DNA of 64,000 nucleotides from JAHIQC01 sp964565645 (GTDB lineage Bacteria > Actinomycetota > Coriobacteriia > Anaerosomatales > JAHIQC01). The stretch spans positions 180,514 through 244,513 of the forward strand of contig CAZMFQ010000003.1 in NCBI GenBank assembly GCA_964565645.1. The letters are read 5' to 3'. Positions within the stretch are counted from its first letter, which is position 1. Each line of letters begins with the position of its first letter. Of the stretch, positions 16,919-26,729 are shown one piece after another. The notes under the pieces were generated by a model, which saw only the letters and a program-made list of their open reading frames with translations, did no database searches and was not told where the DNA came from. Both the position numbers and the translations under genes were made by a program.

Positions 16919-18052
16919 ATGCGCATCGGCATGTTCGCCGACATGTACAAGCCGCACCTGAGCGGGGTCACCAACTACATCTCGCTGTACAAGAAGCGCC
17001 TCGAGGAGCTCGGCCACGAGGTCTACGTGTTCACGTTCGGCAACCGCGACCACGACGACGACGAGACGCGTATCGTCCGCTCCCCAGCAATCGCCTGGGG
17101 CTCGACCGGCTGGCAGGCGGGGCTTGCCGTCTCACATGAGGCCCGCGAGCTGATCCCCACCCTCGACATCGCGCACGTCCACCACCCGTTCGTGTCGGGC
17201 CGCGTCGCCCTGCGCCACGCGAAGCCGGCCGGAGTGCCCGTAGTGTTCACCAACCACACGCGCTACGACATCTACTCGGACGCGTATGCCAGGTTCTTCC
17301 CCCGCTCGCTGCGCATGGCGTTCCTGCGCATGTATCTCCGTTCCTTCGCCGAGGAGATCGACCTGGTCATCTCGCCCTCGCCGGGCATCAAGACCTGGCT
17401 TTCCGAGTTCGGGATCACCGACGATGCGGTCCTGCTCTCGAACTGCGTCGATACAGAGCCCTTCAAGCATCCTCTGCACGTGCGAGACCGCTCGGAGTTC
17501 GGATTCGACGCCGACGACGTCGTGTTCTGCTACCTGGGCCGCATCGGTCCGGAGAAGAACCTCGGCCTGCTCGTCGACGCGTTCATCCGCACCGCCGAGG
17601 CGGAGCCGCGCGCGGCGCTGCTGCTCCTGGGTGACGGTCCGGCGCGCGGTGAAGCACAGGAGCGCCTGTGGGCCCACGGACTGACCGATCGCGTGCATTT
17701 CGCCGGGCTCACGCCATACGCGCTCGTGCCGGAGATGCTGGCGGCCGCTGATGCGTTCGTGACGGCCTCGGTCTCCGAGGTCCACCCGCTCGTGGTGATG
17801 GAGGCGATGGCCGCGGGGCTTCCCGCCGTGGGCATCGTATCGCCGGGGGTCGGCGACATCATCGTGGACGGTCAGACCGGGTTCCTTACCGAGGAGAGCG
17901 CCATCGCGTTCTCCGAGCGGATGCTCGATCTGACGCGAGACGACGCGCTGCGCTCGAGAATGAGCGCGAGTGCCCGTGAGGCCGCTGAGGGCTACGACAT
18001 CCGCATCATGGCCGATCGGATGCTCGCGCTGTACCGGAGCGTGGGTGCGTAG
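16919..18052 (+). CDS. Glycosyltransferase family 4 (GT-B fold)
   Basis: GT4 enzyme of 377 residues. The N-terminal domain begins MRIGMFADMYKPHLSGVTNY, the acceptor-domain opening found in diacylglycerol glucosyltransferases and PimB-like mannosyltransferases. The C-terminal domain has YLGRIGPEKNLGLLVDAF, the LLGDGP loop and the E-x7-E pattern near VSEVHPLVVMEAMAAGLP, all part of the nucleotide-sugar site. It is probably a membrane-surface enzyme making a glycolipid or wall glycan precursor; donor and acceptor are unknown. GAGGGAGAACGC precedes the ATG. It stands alone, diverging from ychF. Confidence 0.88.
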   Translation: MRIGMFADMYKPHLSGVTNYISLYKKRLEELGHEVYVFTFGNRDHDDDETRIVRSPAIAWGSTGWQAGLAVSHEARELIPTLDIAHVHHPFVSGRVALRHAKPAGVPVVFTNHTRYDIYSDAYARFFPRSLRMAFLRMYLRSFAEEIDLVISPSPGIKTWLSEFGITDDAVLLSNCVDTEPFKHPLHVRDRSEFGFDADDVVFCYLGRIGPEKNLGLLVDAFIRTAEAEPRAALLLLGDGPARGEAQERLWAHGLTDRVHFAGLTPYALVPEMLAAADAFVTASVSEVHPLVVMEAMAAGLPAVGIVSPGVGDIIVDGQTGFLTEESAIAFSERMLDLTRDDALRSRMSASAREAAEGYDIRIMADRMLALYRSVGA

Positions 18053-18076
18053 ATCCGATCATGGACGCACGCGAGC

Positions 18077-18403
18077 CTAGGGTGCGCTCGGCGTCTTGAT
18101 GAATGCTGACATGTCGCGCCTGAAGGGGCTGTCCGCAGTGGAGCCCGCCGAGGACTTCGATGAACTCGAGCCGGTGGACGAACTGGAGCCCGACGTCTTG
18201 GCCACGCTCACCGGGGCCGCCTCGCTCTTGGCCACGGGGACGGTCAACGCGTCACCCGCCGCGCCCGGAACCGTCGCGAGCTTGACGGCCGATCCGGCCT
18301 CAAGCTTCTCAAGCCCCAGATCCGCGCCGGTTCCGCCGGCCGAACACCCGCCACATGCGAGCGCTCCCACCAGCACCACCGCAACGAACAAGCGACGCCT
18401 CAC
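18077..18403 (-). CDS. Small Ser-rich putative lipoprotein
   Basis: A 108-residue protein with a basic start, a hydrophobic core and a cysteine cluster (GALACGGCSAGG) that resembles a lipobox, though the residues before the lipidated cysteine are not ideal. The mature part is low-complexity, rich in Ser, Gly, Ala and Lys, and ends in a short charged segment (FRRDMSAFIKTPSAP). No domain is recognisable. The GTG start follows AAGGGGGAGTCTC. It diverges from the LysE gene at 18473. Confidence 0.6.
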   Translation of the reverse strand: MRRRLFVAVVLVGALACGGCSAGGTGADLGLEKLEAGSAVKLATVPGAAGDALTVPVAKSEAAPVSVAKTSGSSSSTGSSSSKSSAGSTADSPFRRDMSAFIKTPSAP

Positions 18404-18434
18404 GAGACTCCCCCTTCGCGTCCATCCGCCTCGG

Positions 18435-18466
18435 TTGACACTGTATCACGCGAATCATGCGATACT
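18435..18466 (+). promoter_or_regulatory. Promoter of the second LysE gene, apparently giving a leaderless transcript
   Basis: TTGACA (18435-18440) and an extended -10, TGC-GATACT (-10 at 18461-18466), with a long 20-base spacer. The start point expected six to seven bases later coincides with the ATG at 18473. No Shine-Dalgarno sequence is present. Confidence 0.5.
18443..18465. promoter_or_regulatory. Interrupted palindrome in the lysE/lipoprotein intergenic promoter
   Basis: GTATCAC-N9-GCGATAC is a 23-base inverted repeat with one mismatch per arm pair (six of seven match). It lies between the -35 and -10 boxes, where a repressor would block the promoter. The cognate regulator is unknown. 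Confidence 0.4.
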
Positions 18467-18472
18467 CGGCAC

Positions 18473-19129
18473 ATGTCGCGCACCGAGCTGATACAGGCCC
18501 TGACCTTGTGCGGAACCGCGTTCATGGTCGGCCTGTCCGGCGCCATGTCGCCCGGCCCCTACCTCACGGTCACCATCAGCCGAACGCTCCGCAACGGCCG
18601 GATGTCGGCGTTCCTCATGCTCGTGGGTCACGCCCTCCTCGAGGCGGCACTGCTTGTGGGCTTCGCGTTCGGCCTGCAGCGCTTCCTCACCCGGCCCGAC
18701 GTGATAACGGCTCTCGGTATCATCGGCGGGCTCGTGCTTCTCTGGATGGGCGGCGACCTGCTCTTTGGTGCAGTCCGCGGCAGCATCGCGGCGGACCTCG
18801 ACGCCGCCGAGGACGACTCGCGGCTCGGTCCCGTGGCCCATGGCGCCATCGTGTCCATCTCCAACCCCTACTGGACGCTATGGTGGGCGACCATCGGCGT
18901 GACCCTCGCCGCCCAGGGTCTGCTCATCGGCCCGGTTGGGGTGCTCGCCTTCTTCGTGGGCCACCAGCTCGCCGACGTGGCGTGGTACTCGTTCGTGATC
19001 CTCGCCGTCTCAAAGGGACGGCACCTGCTCTCCCCCCGCGTGTACCGCATCATCATCGGGGCGCTCGCGGCGTTCCTGCTCGTGCTCGGGGGCCGTTTCC
19101 TGTGGGAGGGCGCGGGCTCACTGCTCTAA
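18473..19129 (+). CDS. LysE/RhtB-family exporter
   Basis: Six-segment membrane exporter of 218 residues. The family opening is visible as GLSGAMSPGPYLTVTISRTLRNG and the mid-protein block as ISNPYWTLWWATIG. Family members export amino acids or related small molecules; here W-rich residues replace the usual NP-K-A-x-x-F block, so the substrate is open. It is unrelated in context to the Lrp-linked exporter at 8372 and only distantly alike in sequence. The mRNA is probably leaderless. Confidence 0.85.
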   Translation: MSRTELIQALTLCGTAFMVGLSGAMSPGPYLTVTISRTLRNGRMSAFLMLVGHALLEAALLVGFAFGLQRFLTRPDVITALGIIGGLVLLWMGGDLLFGAVRGSIAADLDAAEDDSRLGPVAHGAIVSISNPYWTLWWATIGVTLAAQGLLIGPVGVLAFFVGHQLADVAWYSFVILAVSKGRHLLSPRVYRIIIGALAAFLLVLGGRFLWEGAGSLL

Positions 19130-19186
19130 CCCGTGCGCCGTGCCGGCATCGGACAATCGAGTGCGCTCGGTACCATGAGCACGCAG

Positions 19187-19214
19187 AAGGGCCCCGGCGA
19201 TCGCCGGGGCCCTT
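19187..19214. terminator. Bidirectional terminator between lysE and groEL
   Basis: A perfect 28-base palindrome: the arm AAGGGCCCCGGCGA is directly followed by its complement. It would form a very stable hairpin on either strand and end both the plus-strand exporter and the minus-strand groES-groEL transcripts. Confidence 0.75.
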
Positions 19215-19249
19215 CGTCTCAAACCACGTGGCTCTCGGGAACCCGAGTG

Positions 19250-20878
<1,629 letters not shown>

Positions 20879-20923
20879 CTAAGGTATCTCCTCCTTCGTG
20901 TCTGACGGGTGGGTTTCCGGGAT

Positions 20924-21217
20924 CTAGTCGACGACGATCGCGATGATGTCGCGCTCGGCATCGAGGATCTTGTACTCCACGTTGTCGATCTTGACCTCGG
21001 AACCGCCGTACTTCGAGAAGATGACGGTATCGCCGACCTTCACGTCGATCGCGATGCGGGTCCCGTCGTCCTTGAGCTTGCCGTCGCCGACTGCGACGAC
21101 CTCGCCGCGCTGCGGCTTCTCCTTGGCGGTGTCCGGGATGAACAGACCGCTCTGGGTCTTCTCCTCGGCGTCCGCCGGCTTGACGATCACACGATCGCCC
21201 AACGGCTTGAGATTCAT
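20924..21217 (-). CDS. groS: 10 kDa co-chaperonin GroES
   Basis: Lid of the GroEL chamber. The 97 residues contain the N-terminal strand LKPLGDRVIVKP, the mobile-loop region around EEKTQSGLFIPD (which contacts GroEL), and the roof loop. It leads the operon. The 316-base spacer upstream (21218-21533) holds the CIRCE operator, a promoter and the terminator of the neighbouring gene, but no further coding signal. Confidence 0.98.
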   Translation of the reverse strand: MNLKPLGDRVIVKPADAEEKTQSGLFIPDTAKEKPQRGEVVAVGDGKLKDDGTRIAIDVKVGDTVIFSKYGGSEVKIDNVEYKILDAERDIIAIVVD

Positions 21218-21342
21218 CGACTACCCTCCTGATTGTCCGAACAGAACTACGTCTACAGCGGGGCGCACGCCCTGCACACGCCCCCGCGCGACGCTCTCGT
21301 GCACAGGGGTTGTACCCACCTCGCACCCGAACGTCACGCTTG

Positions 21343-21369
21343 CTAGCACTCACAGGCTCCGAGTGCCAG
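21343..21369. promoter_or_regulatory. CIRCE operator (HrcA binding site)
   Basis: CTAGCACTC-N9-GAGTGCCAG matches the CIRCE consensus TTAGCACTC-N9-GAGTGCTAA at all but three of the eighteen arm positions. It lies just downstream of the groES promoter, so it would block transcription when bound by HrcA and open on heat shock. Confidence 0.88.
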
Positions 21370-21377
21370 CACAAGCG

Positions 21378-21406
21378 ATTCTAGTATGCCGAGGAACCGC
21401 GCGCAA
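21378..21406 (-). promoter_or_regulatory. groES-groEL promoter
   Basis: Reading the minus strand, TTGCGC (21406-21401), exactly 17 bases, then TAGAAT (21383-21378). The predicted start falls at the edge of the CIRCE element. Confidence 0.7.
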
Positions 21407-21462
21407 GCACCTGCGGGCACATCCTGAGCAGTTCACAGAATGCCCATGGCCGAGCACGAAGA

Positions 21463-21490
21463 AGGGGCCCGGCGATGACGCCGGGCCCCT
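21463..21490 (-). terminator. Terminator of the PPC/CWB2 surface-protein gene
   Basis: A perfect 12-bp GC-rich stem, AGGGGCCCGGCG and its complement, closed by an ATGA loop, 44 bases beyond the stop at 21534. There is only a short T-rich flank. Confidence 0.7.
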
Positions 21491-21533
21491 CTCGCGTCAC
21501 GGACTTCCCAGAGCGCGAGCCCCGGACCATCCC

Positions 21534-23078
21534 TTACGGGAGACTCTCGAGGAACGGGACCATGCCCGCCTTGAACTCCCAGTACACCTCGTCGTGGACA
21601 GCCGCAGGGCCGCCGACCACGTAGCTGCCCATGTCGGGCATGCCGTTGTCGTCAAAGAAGTCGTAGACCTCGTCGACCAGCAGGTCGGGCTTGGTCAGAA
21701 GCATCGGGCCCTCGGTGTAGTAGCTGATCGGTGCGGCAGCGAGACCGTCCGCGAAACTGGTCCCGGATACGAGCGTGATGCCACCCGGATCCATACCGTC
21801 ATCAACGCCCCACTGCGCGACGGCGAGCGCAGTGGCGTAGCGCGTATCGCCACTCACGCGCTCGATGTTGGCCACAGCCGCCTCGAGTTCGGCGTAGGCG
21901 GTCGAATCGACGACCGCTTCACCACCCACTACCACCACGGTCTGGATCGAGTTGTCGGCGATGAAGTCCATGGTCGCCGTAGGTACGTCGGACTTGCCGC
22001 TCAGCAGCACGGGAGCACTCGCATAACCTGCCACGGGGCTTGCCGCGAGCGCGTCCCAGGGGCTCGCGCCGCCCGTGACGAACACGGCGTCGACACCTGA
22101 GTACTCGTCGACGAACGCGTTGCCTATCTCCGCCGCGGTCTCGTAGCGTGAGCCACCCTCAAGGCGGACGACCTCGCCCACGCCGTCCATGTACCCGATC
22201 TCGTCCTCGACCGCCTGGCTGACCGCAGCGGTCCCGCCGAGGATGTAGACCCGCATGCCGTAGTAGTCGCTACTCTCCGGGTCGTATCCATAAGCCATCG
22301 TCAGCAAGCGCTGCAGCTCGGCCTTGGTGACCTCAGGCATCCCTTCCGGGCGCGTGAGAAGGAGCACGCCGTCATTGCCGGCGGCCAGCGCCGATCCGGC
22401 GAGCGCGTCGGGCCAGTTCAGGCCGTTGGCGATGACGATGAATGCGGGGTCGTAGGGCTCGTCTCCGCCCATGGGATTCTGGTACTGACCCCAGAGATCC
22501 GTCATCGGCCAGATCGTCCGCGAGACCTTCGCCGCGGTGTCGAACCGGTCGGATCCATAGATGCGACGCGCGATGCCGTCCGACAGCGTCAGCGTGTAGG
22601 CGCCGATCTCATTCTCGCCATCGAGAGGGTTCACCTTCACGAGATAGTCGCCGGGCTCCGGAGCCTCGAAGTAGCACTGCGAGCCGTAGGTGTTCCACAG
22701 TGCGTCGTCGCTGTAGTTGATACCTTCCCAGTCCAGAAGGTCCACCGCGTCGCCGTTGACGTCCGTCGCGAAGATCTCCATCTCGAGGTCGACGTCGCGA
22801 CCGGCGGTGGGCTCTGTCTCGATCAGGAACGGCTGACCCGTGGTCTCGGCCGAGAACAGCGTCCAGTCCTCGTCGTCGGCGTCGCTCAGCGTGTGCTGGG
22901 TGACCTCCATATCCGCGTCGTAGACCATGGCCTGCTCGGGCGTGTCGTCCGGTTCGTAGGCGTCCGGCGGATACGCTATCGCGAGCGGCGAGACCGCCAG
23001 CGCGGTGGCCGGCACGAGTGCCACCAGAAGTGCGAGCGCCACAAGAGCGCCCAGCGTGGTACGGAAACGTCCGTGCAT
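21534..23078 (-). CDS. Secreted surface protein with a PPC domain and three CWB2 repeats
   Basis: Exported 514-residue protein with a signal peptide (about residues 1-28, ending ATALA). The first mature domain (about 35-165) has the layout of a bacterial pre-peptidase C-terminal (PPC) domain: DAYEPDDTPEQA, HTLSDADDEDW, a central acidic strand, and PGDYLVKV. Three CWB2 repeats follow, each starting with a G-S-x-R-(F/Y)-x-T-A motif and carrying an NWPDAL- or SPWDAL-like segment. There is no catalytic domain, so it is probably a wall-anchored adhesin or binding protein. The ATG at 23078 follows GGGGAG at eight bases. An in-frame ATG at 23129 also has a good GGAGG, four bases away, and is a real alternative. 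Confidence 0.85.
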   Translation of the reverse strand: MHGRFRTTLGALVALALLVALVPATALAVSPLAIAYPPDAYEPDDTPEQAMVYDADMEVTQHTLSDADDEDWTLFSAETTGQPFLIETEPTAGRDVDLEMEIFATDVNGDAVDLLDWEGINYSDDALWNTYGSQCYFEAPEPGDYLVKVNPLDGENEIGAYTLTLSDGIARRIYGSDRFDTAAKVSRTIWPMTDLWGQYQNPMGGDEPYDPAFIVIANGLNWPDALAGSALAAGNDGVLLLTRPEGMPEVTKAELQRLLTMAYGYDPESSDYYGMRVYILGGTAAVSQAVEDEIGYMDGVGEVVRLEGGSRYETAAEIGNAFVDEYSGVDAVFVTGGASPWDALAASPVAGYASAPVLLSGKSDVPTATMDFIADNSIQTVVVVGGEAVVDSTAYAELEAAVANIERVSGDTRYATALAVAQWGVDDGMDPGGITLVSGTSFADGLAAAPISYYTEGPMLLTKPDLLVDEVYDFFDDNGMPDMGSYVVGGPAAVHDEVYWEFKAGMVPFLESLP

Positions 23079-23240
23079 CTGCATCACTCCCCATCCGGCG
23101 ACGGGGAGCACCCCGCCGCTTCTCCTCATGAAACCTCCACCTGTTGATACCCGAACACGTCCGATACGGACAAGGTTCCGGACGCAGCTGGCGCTGTCGC
23201 GACGCCGATCGGAGATCTCCCGGTCGCGGCCCCACCGGCA

Positions 23241-24770
23241 CTACGAACCGTCGAGCCTCAGGTTCGCGACCGCCTCGGCGTCCATGCCCAGACGCTCGCC
23301 CCGGCGGAAACGATGTGTGCCGGCGGCGGCGATCATCGCGGCGTTGTCGGTGCACAGGACGAACGGAGGCACCGAGACCCGCACTCCGCGCCCCTCCAGT
23401 GCCACGGTGAGCGCCGTCCGCAGGGCTCGGTTGGCCGCGACGCCGCCCGCGAGGCAGAAAGACGACACGCCGGTCTCTTCGACGGCGCTGAGCGCCTTGG
23501 CCACCTGCACGTCGATGACCGCCTGCTGGAACGAGGCCGCCAGATCCGGCACATGGATCTCGCGACCCGCCTCCTGCTCGTGTCGGATGTGGTTGATGAC
23601 CGCCGTCTTGAGCCCTGACAGCGAGAAGGCGTAGTCGCCGGAGTGCAGCATCGCCCTCGGGAACGTGATCGCGGCGGGATCACCCTCCTCGGCCAGCTTG
23701 GAGATGACGGGCCCGCCCGGATATCCGAGCCCCAGGACCTTCGCGACCTTGTCGAATGCCTCTCCGGCCGCGTCATCGAGCGTCTCGCCCATCGTGCGGT
23801 ACACGCCCCACTCCGGGACGTGCACGAGCGAGGTATGCCCCCCGCTCACCACGAGCGCGATCAGTGGCGGCGTGAGGTCCGGTTCGGCGAGCAGGTTCGC
23901 GAAGATGTGCCCCTCCAGGTGGTTCACGCCCACGAGGGGAAGACCCGTCGCCATCGCGAGGCCCTTCGCGTATGCCACGCCCACGACGAGCGCGCCGACG
24001 AGCCCCGGCCCGTACGTCACGGCGATCGCGTCGAGGTCTTCGAGCCCCACGCCCGCCTCCTCCAACGCCTCGTCCACAACCGCCACGATGGCCTCGGTGT
24101 GCTTGCGGCTCGCGATCTCCGGCACCACGCCACCGAAGCGCGCGTGGAAGTCCACCTGGCTCGCGATGACGCTCGAGAGCAACTCCGTGCCGCCGCGCAT
24201 CACCGCGGCCGCCGTCTCGTCGCACGAACTCTCGATCGCGAGGACGAGCTCCTCGCCGAGTATGGCCTCGGCGGCCTCAGCCGCGTGCTCCGCAAGGACT
24301 TCGAGCCGCGCGGAGGCGCCGGGCGCGCCCAGGTCGTCGGTCCACATGATCACGGCGTCCTCGCCGGACTCGCTGTAGTAGCCCGGTCTCGCGCCCACCG
24401 CACGGAATCCCGCCGACTCGTACAAGGCGATCGCAGGAGCGTTGTGCTCGCGGACCTCGAGCGTGACCCTGTGCACCCCCCTGCCGACCAGACCGTCCAT
24501 CACCTCGGCGAGGAGCGCCGTGCCGAGATGTTGGCGCCGGTGCCCGGCCTCGACCGCGAGGTTCATCACATGCGCCTCGTCGCCGTGCCACATCGCGCCG
24601 GCATAGCCCACGAGACGCCCGCCGAGTTCGGCGACGACCCACAGCCGGTCTTCACGCGCGAGGTCGTCGGTGAACATCGGTCCGGTCCAGGGCACGGGGA
24701 ACGAATCGCGCTCGATCGAGAGCACCGCGTCGAGGTCGGTGGCGATCATCGGCCGCAGATGCACGCTCAC
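23241..24770 (-). CDS. RimI-TsaD fusion: ribosomal S18 alanine N-acetyltransferase and t6A threonylcarbamoyltransferase
   Basis: Two enzymes in one 509-residue chain. Residues 1 to about 145 are a GNAT acetyltransferase of the RimI type (HLRPMIATDLDAVLSIERD; acetyl-CoA loop GHRRQHLGTALL), which acetylates the N-terminus of ribosomal protein S18. After a 30-residue acidic/Ala-rich linker, residues from about 175 are TsaD (AIESSCDETAAAV, the metal histidines in NHLEGHI, VVSGGHTSL, and GGVAANRALR). TsaD transfers threonylcarbamoyl to A37 of ANN-decoding tRNAs. The GTG at 24770 overlaps the tsaB stop (GTGA) and has GGAGGTG upstream. Elsewhere these are usually two adjacent genes. Confidence 0.93.
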   Translation of the reverse strand: MSVHLRPMIATDLDAVLSIERDSFPVPWTGPMFTDDLAREDRLWVVAELGGRLVGYAGAMWHGDEAHVMNLAVEAGHRRQHLGTALLAEVMDGLVGRGVHRVTLEVREHNAPAIALYESAGFRAVGARPGYYSESGEDAVIMWTDDLGAPGASARLEVLAEHAAEAAEAILGEELVLAIESSCDETAAAVMRGGTELLSSVIASQVDFHARFGGVVPEIASRKHTEAIVAVVDEALEEAGVGLEDLDAIAVTYGPGLVGALVVGVAYAKGLAMATGLPLVGVNHLEGHIFANLLAEPDLTPPLIALVVSGGHTSLVHVPEWGVYRTMGETLDDAAGEAFDKVAKVLGLGYPGGPVISKLAEEGDPAAITFPRAMLHSGDYAFSLSGLKTAVINHIRHEQEAGREIHVPDLAASFQQAVIDVQVAKALSAVEETGVSSFCLAGGVAANRALRTALTVALEGRGVRVSVPPFVLCTDNAAMIAAAGTHRFRRGERLGMDAEAVANLRLDGS

Positions 24771-25567
24771 AGCGCACCTCCGCCACACGGGGCGTCGACG
24801 CCCGGGCCGCCGGGGCCCTCGACGCCGGAATCAGGCATCGCCGGGGACCCGGCGCGCTCGCGCTCGTTCTCCTCGGCGTCGGACAGGCGTGTGTAGATGG
24901 GCAACAGGCCGCCGGGTGAGCCGTCGTCCACGGAACCGGCTTCGACCTGTGCCTGGAACGCCGCAAGCAGGCCAGCGCCGGTCGGCGCCCACACGGCGGG
25001 GTCCGCGATGCGCAGCCCGGTCTGCGGCGAATCGAAGAGCTCGCGGTACTTGGCCAGACCGTTGCCGGTCACAAGTACCGGCTCACCGAGGGCTCCCCAA
25101 CGCGCGGCCACGTCAGCCGGAGACGCGACGCTATCGGCCTCCAGACGCGTCACGGCACCACCTGACGCCCTGAACAGCGCCGGATAGACCTCTTTGCGCA
25201 TCGCGTCCCCGAGGACGCCTATGAGCCCCTCGTATGCCGAGGAGCGCCATGCGACCGCGTCGAGCGTGCCGACGCCGTGCAGCGGAACTCCGAGGCCATG
25301 CGCAAGACCCTTTGCCGTGGCGACGCCGATACGCACGCCGGTGAACGACCCGGGCCCGCGACCGACGATGATCTCCTCGAGCCGCGAGGGCTCGAGCCCC
25401 TCACGTTCGAGCATCGCGAGCGCCGCCGGCACGAGCATGGATAGGGCCTGCCGAGGAGCGTCGAAGTCGCCTGAGGCGATCATCTCGACCCTGCCGCCTT
25501 CCCGGCGCCCGAGAGCGAGCGCGATGCGCTCGGTGGCGGTGTCCAGGGCAAGGAGGAGCCCGCTCAT
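24767..25567 (-). CDS. tsaB: tRNA t6A biosynthesis protein TsaB
   Basis: Partner of TsaD in N6-threonylcarbamoyl-adenosine synthesis. The ASKHA-fold protein has 266 residues: the N-terminal strand LLLALDTATERIALAL and the conserved GRGPGSFTGVRIGVATAKGLA loop are diagnostic. The last 50 residues are Gly/Pro-rich and low in conservation. ATG at 25567 overlaps the tsaE stop (ATGA). The frame also extends upstream to 25627, but that region is inside tsaE. Confidence 0.94.
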   Translation of the reverse strand: MSGLLLALDTATERIALALGRREGGRVEMIASGDFDAPRQALSMLVPAALAMLEREGLEPSRLEEIIVGRGPGSFTGVRIGVATAKGLAHGLGVPLHGVGTLDAVAWRSSAYEGLIGVLGDAMRKEVYPALFRASGGAVTRLEADSVASPADVAARWGALGEPVLVTGNGLAKYRELFDSPQTGLRIADPAVWAPTGAGLLAAFQAQVEAGSVDDGSPGGLLPIYTRLSDAEENERERAGSPAMPDSGVEGPGGPGVDAPCGGGAL

Positions 25568-26067
25568 CGGTCGACCTCCGCGCCGTCGACCTCGATGCCG
25601 TCGACCCCCGCGGCCGTGCGTCGCCACTCCTCGGCGAGCACCTCGCCCCGGGGCCCGGCACCGACCGCACTCAACATGCGGGTCTCATCGCCGGTGATCT
25701 CGATACTGACCGCGACGTGCTCGGCGGGCGCGGCCTCGGCGAAGCGGTCTCCCCATTCCACGCAACTCACGCCGTCGGCCTCGAGTGTGCCGAAGTAGTC
25801 GATGTCTTCGAGCTGGTCGGCGCGGTCGAGCCGGTAGAGGTCCATGTGGTAGAGCGGTAGGGCGCCCGGATGGACGAGCAGGATGTTGAAGGTGGGACTG
25901 GTGATCGGCTCGGCTATGCCGAGTCCCTCTGCGATACCTTTGACGAGGGCGGTCTTGCCCGCCCCGAGGTCGCCGGAGAGCAGGAGCACATCGCCGGCGG
26001 CGAGGATGCCCGAAAGCGAGCGCCCCAGGGCATGCATGGCCTGCTCGGAAAGCACGTTCGCCCTCAC
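25564..26067 (-). CDS. tsaE: tRNA t6A biosynthesis ATPase TsaE
   Basis: ATPase that drives turnover of the TsaB-TsaD complex. It has 167 residues: Walker A GDLGAGKTAL near residues 32-41, the switch-like SPTFNILLVH, LYHMDLYRL and VEWGDR. The last 25 residues form an acidic Asp/Glu/Val-rich tail. GTG start with a four-base GTGA overlap with the uracil-DNA glycosylase gene. Confidence 0.94.
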   Translation of the reverse strand: MRANVLSEQAMHALGRSLSGILAAGDVLLLSGDLGAGKTALVKGIAEGLGIAEPITSPTFNILLVHPGALPLYHMDLYRLDRADQLEDIDYFGTLEADGVSCVEWGDRFAEAAPAEHVAVSIEITGDETRMLSAVGAGPRGEVLAEEWRRTAAGVDGIEVDGAEVDR

Positions 26068-26729
26068 GACGCCTCCTCAGGGTCGAACAGGGGCTGCGTG
26101 ACGGGACCACCGGCCGGCCCGCCTGGGCCTGCGCCGGGGGGTCGACGCAACGGCTCAATGCCGAGGAGTCCGGCAAGTGACGCGAAATCCGCCTCGAGCA
26201 GCTCGCGCTTCGTCCTGTCGTAGATCGTCGCTGCGGGGTGGAACACCGGGAACACGCGAACAGGGCCACCACCCGGTGCGTCCACCTCGACAAGCGTGCC
26301 CCTGAGCGTCGTGATGCCCTCTGCGGTGCCCAACATGAAGCGCGTCGCGAAGTTGCCGAGCGTCACCACGATCTCAGGCGAGACGATGGCGATCTGGCGC
26401 GCCAGGAACGGCGTGCAGCACTCGATCTCCTCGGGCCTCGGGTCCCTGTTGCCGGGAGGCCGGCACTTGAGGACGTTCGCGATGTAGACGTCTGTGCGCG
26501 CAAGGCCGGCCGTCGCGAGCAGGCCATCGAGCAACCTGCCCGCAGAGCCCACGAACGGCTGGCCGGTCAGGTCCTCGTTGCGGCCGGGGGCCTCCCCCAC
26601 GAGCATGACACGCGCCCCCGCCTCGCCCGCGCCGAACACGAGCGTCGTGCGCGTCTGTGCGAGAGCGCATCTTCGGCAGTCACCGAGGTGCTCGCGAAGG
26701 GCCGGCAGGGTGTCTTGGCCTAGAGCCAC
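26064..26729 (-). CDS. Uracil-DNA glycosylase, Fe-S cluster type (family 4-like)
   Basis: Removes uracil from DNA in base-excision repair. The 221-residue protein shows C-x2-C (CRRCAL), the active-site motif GEAPGRNEDLTGQPFVGSAG, the paired cysteines KCRPPGNRDPRPEEIECC of the iron-sulfur site and the HPAA motif. The C-terminal tail is Gly/Pro-rich. The GTG at 26729 gives the family's length and overlaps the nitroreductase stop by ten bases. Longer readings upstream run through the nitroreductase gene. Confidence 0.9.
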   Translation of the reverse strand: MALGQDTLPALREHLGDCRRCALAQTRTTLVFGAGEAGARVMLVGEAPGRNEDLTGQPFVGSAGRLLDGLLATAGLARTDVYIANVLKCRPPGNRDPRPEEIECCTPFLARQIAIVSPEIVVTLGNFATRFMLGTAEGITTLRGTLVEVDAPGGGPVRVFPVFHPAATIYDRTKRELLEADFASLAGLLGIEPLRRPPGAGPGGPAGGPVTQPLFDPEEAS

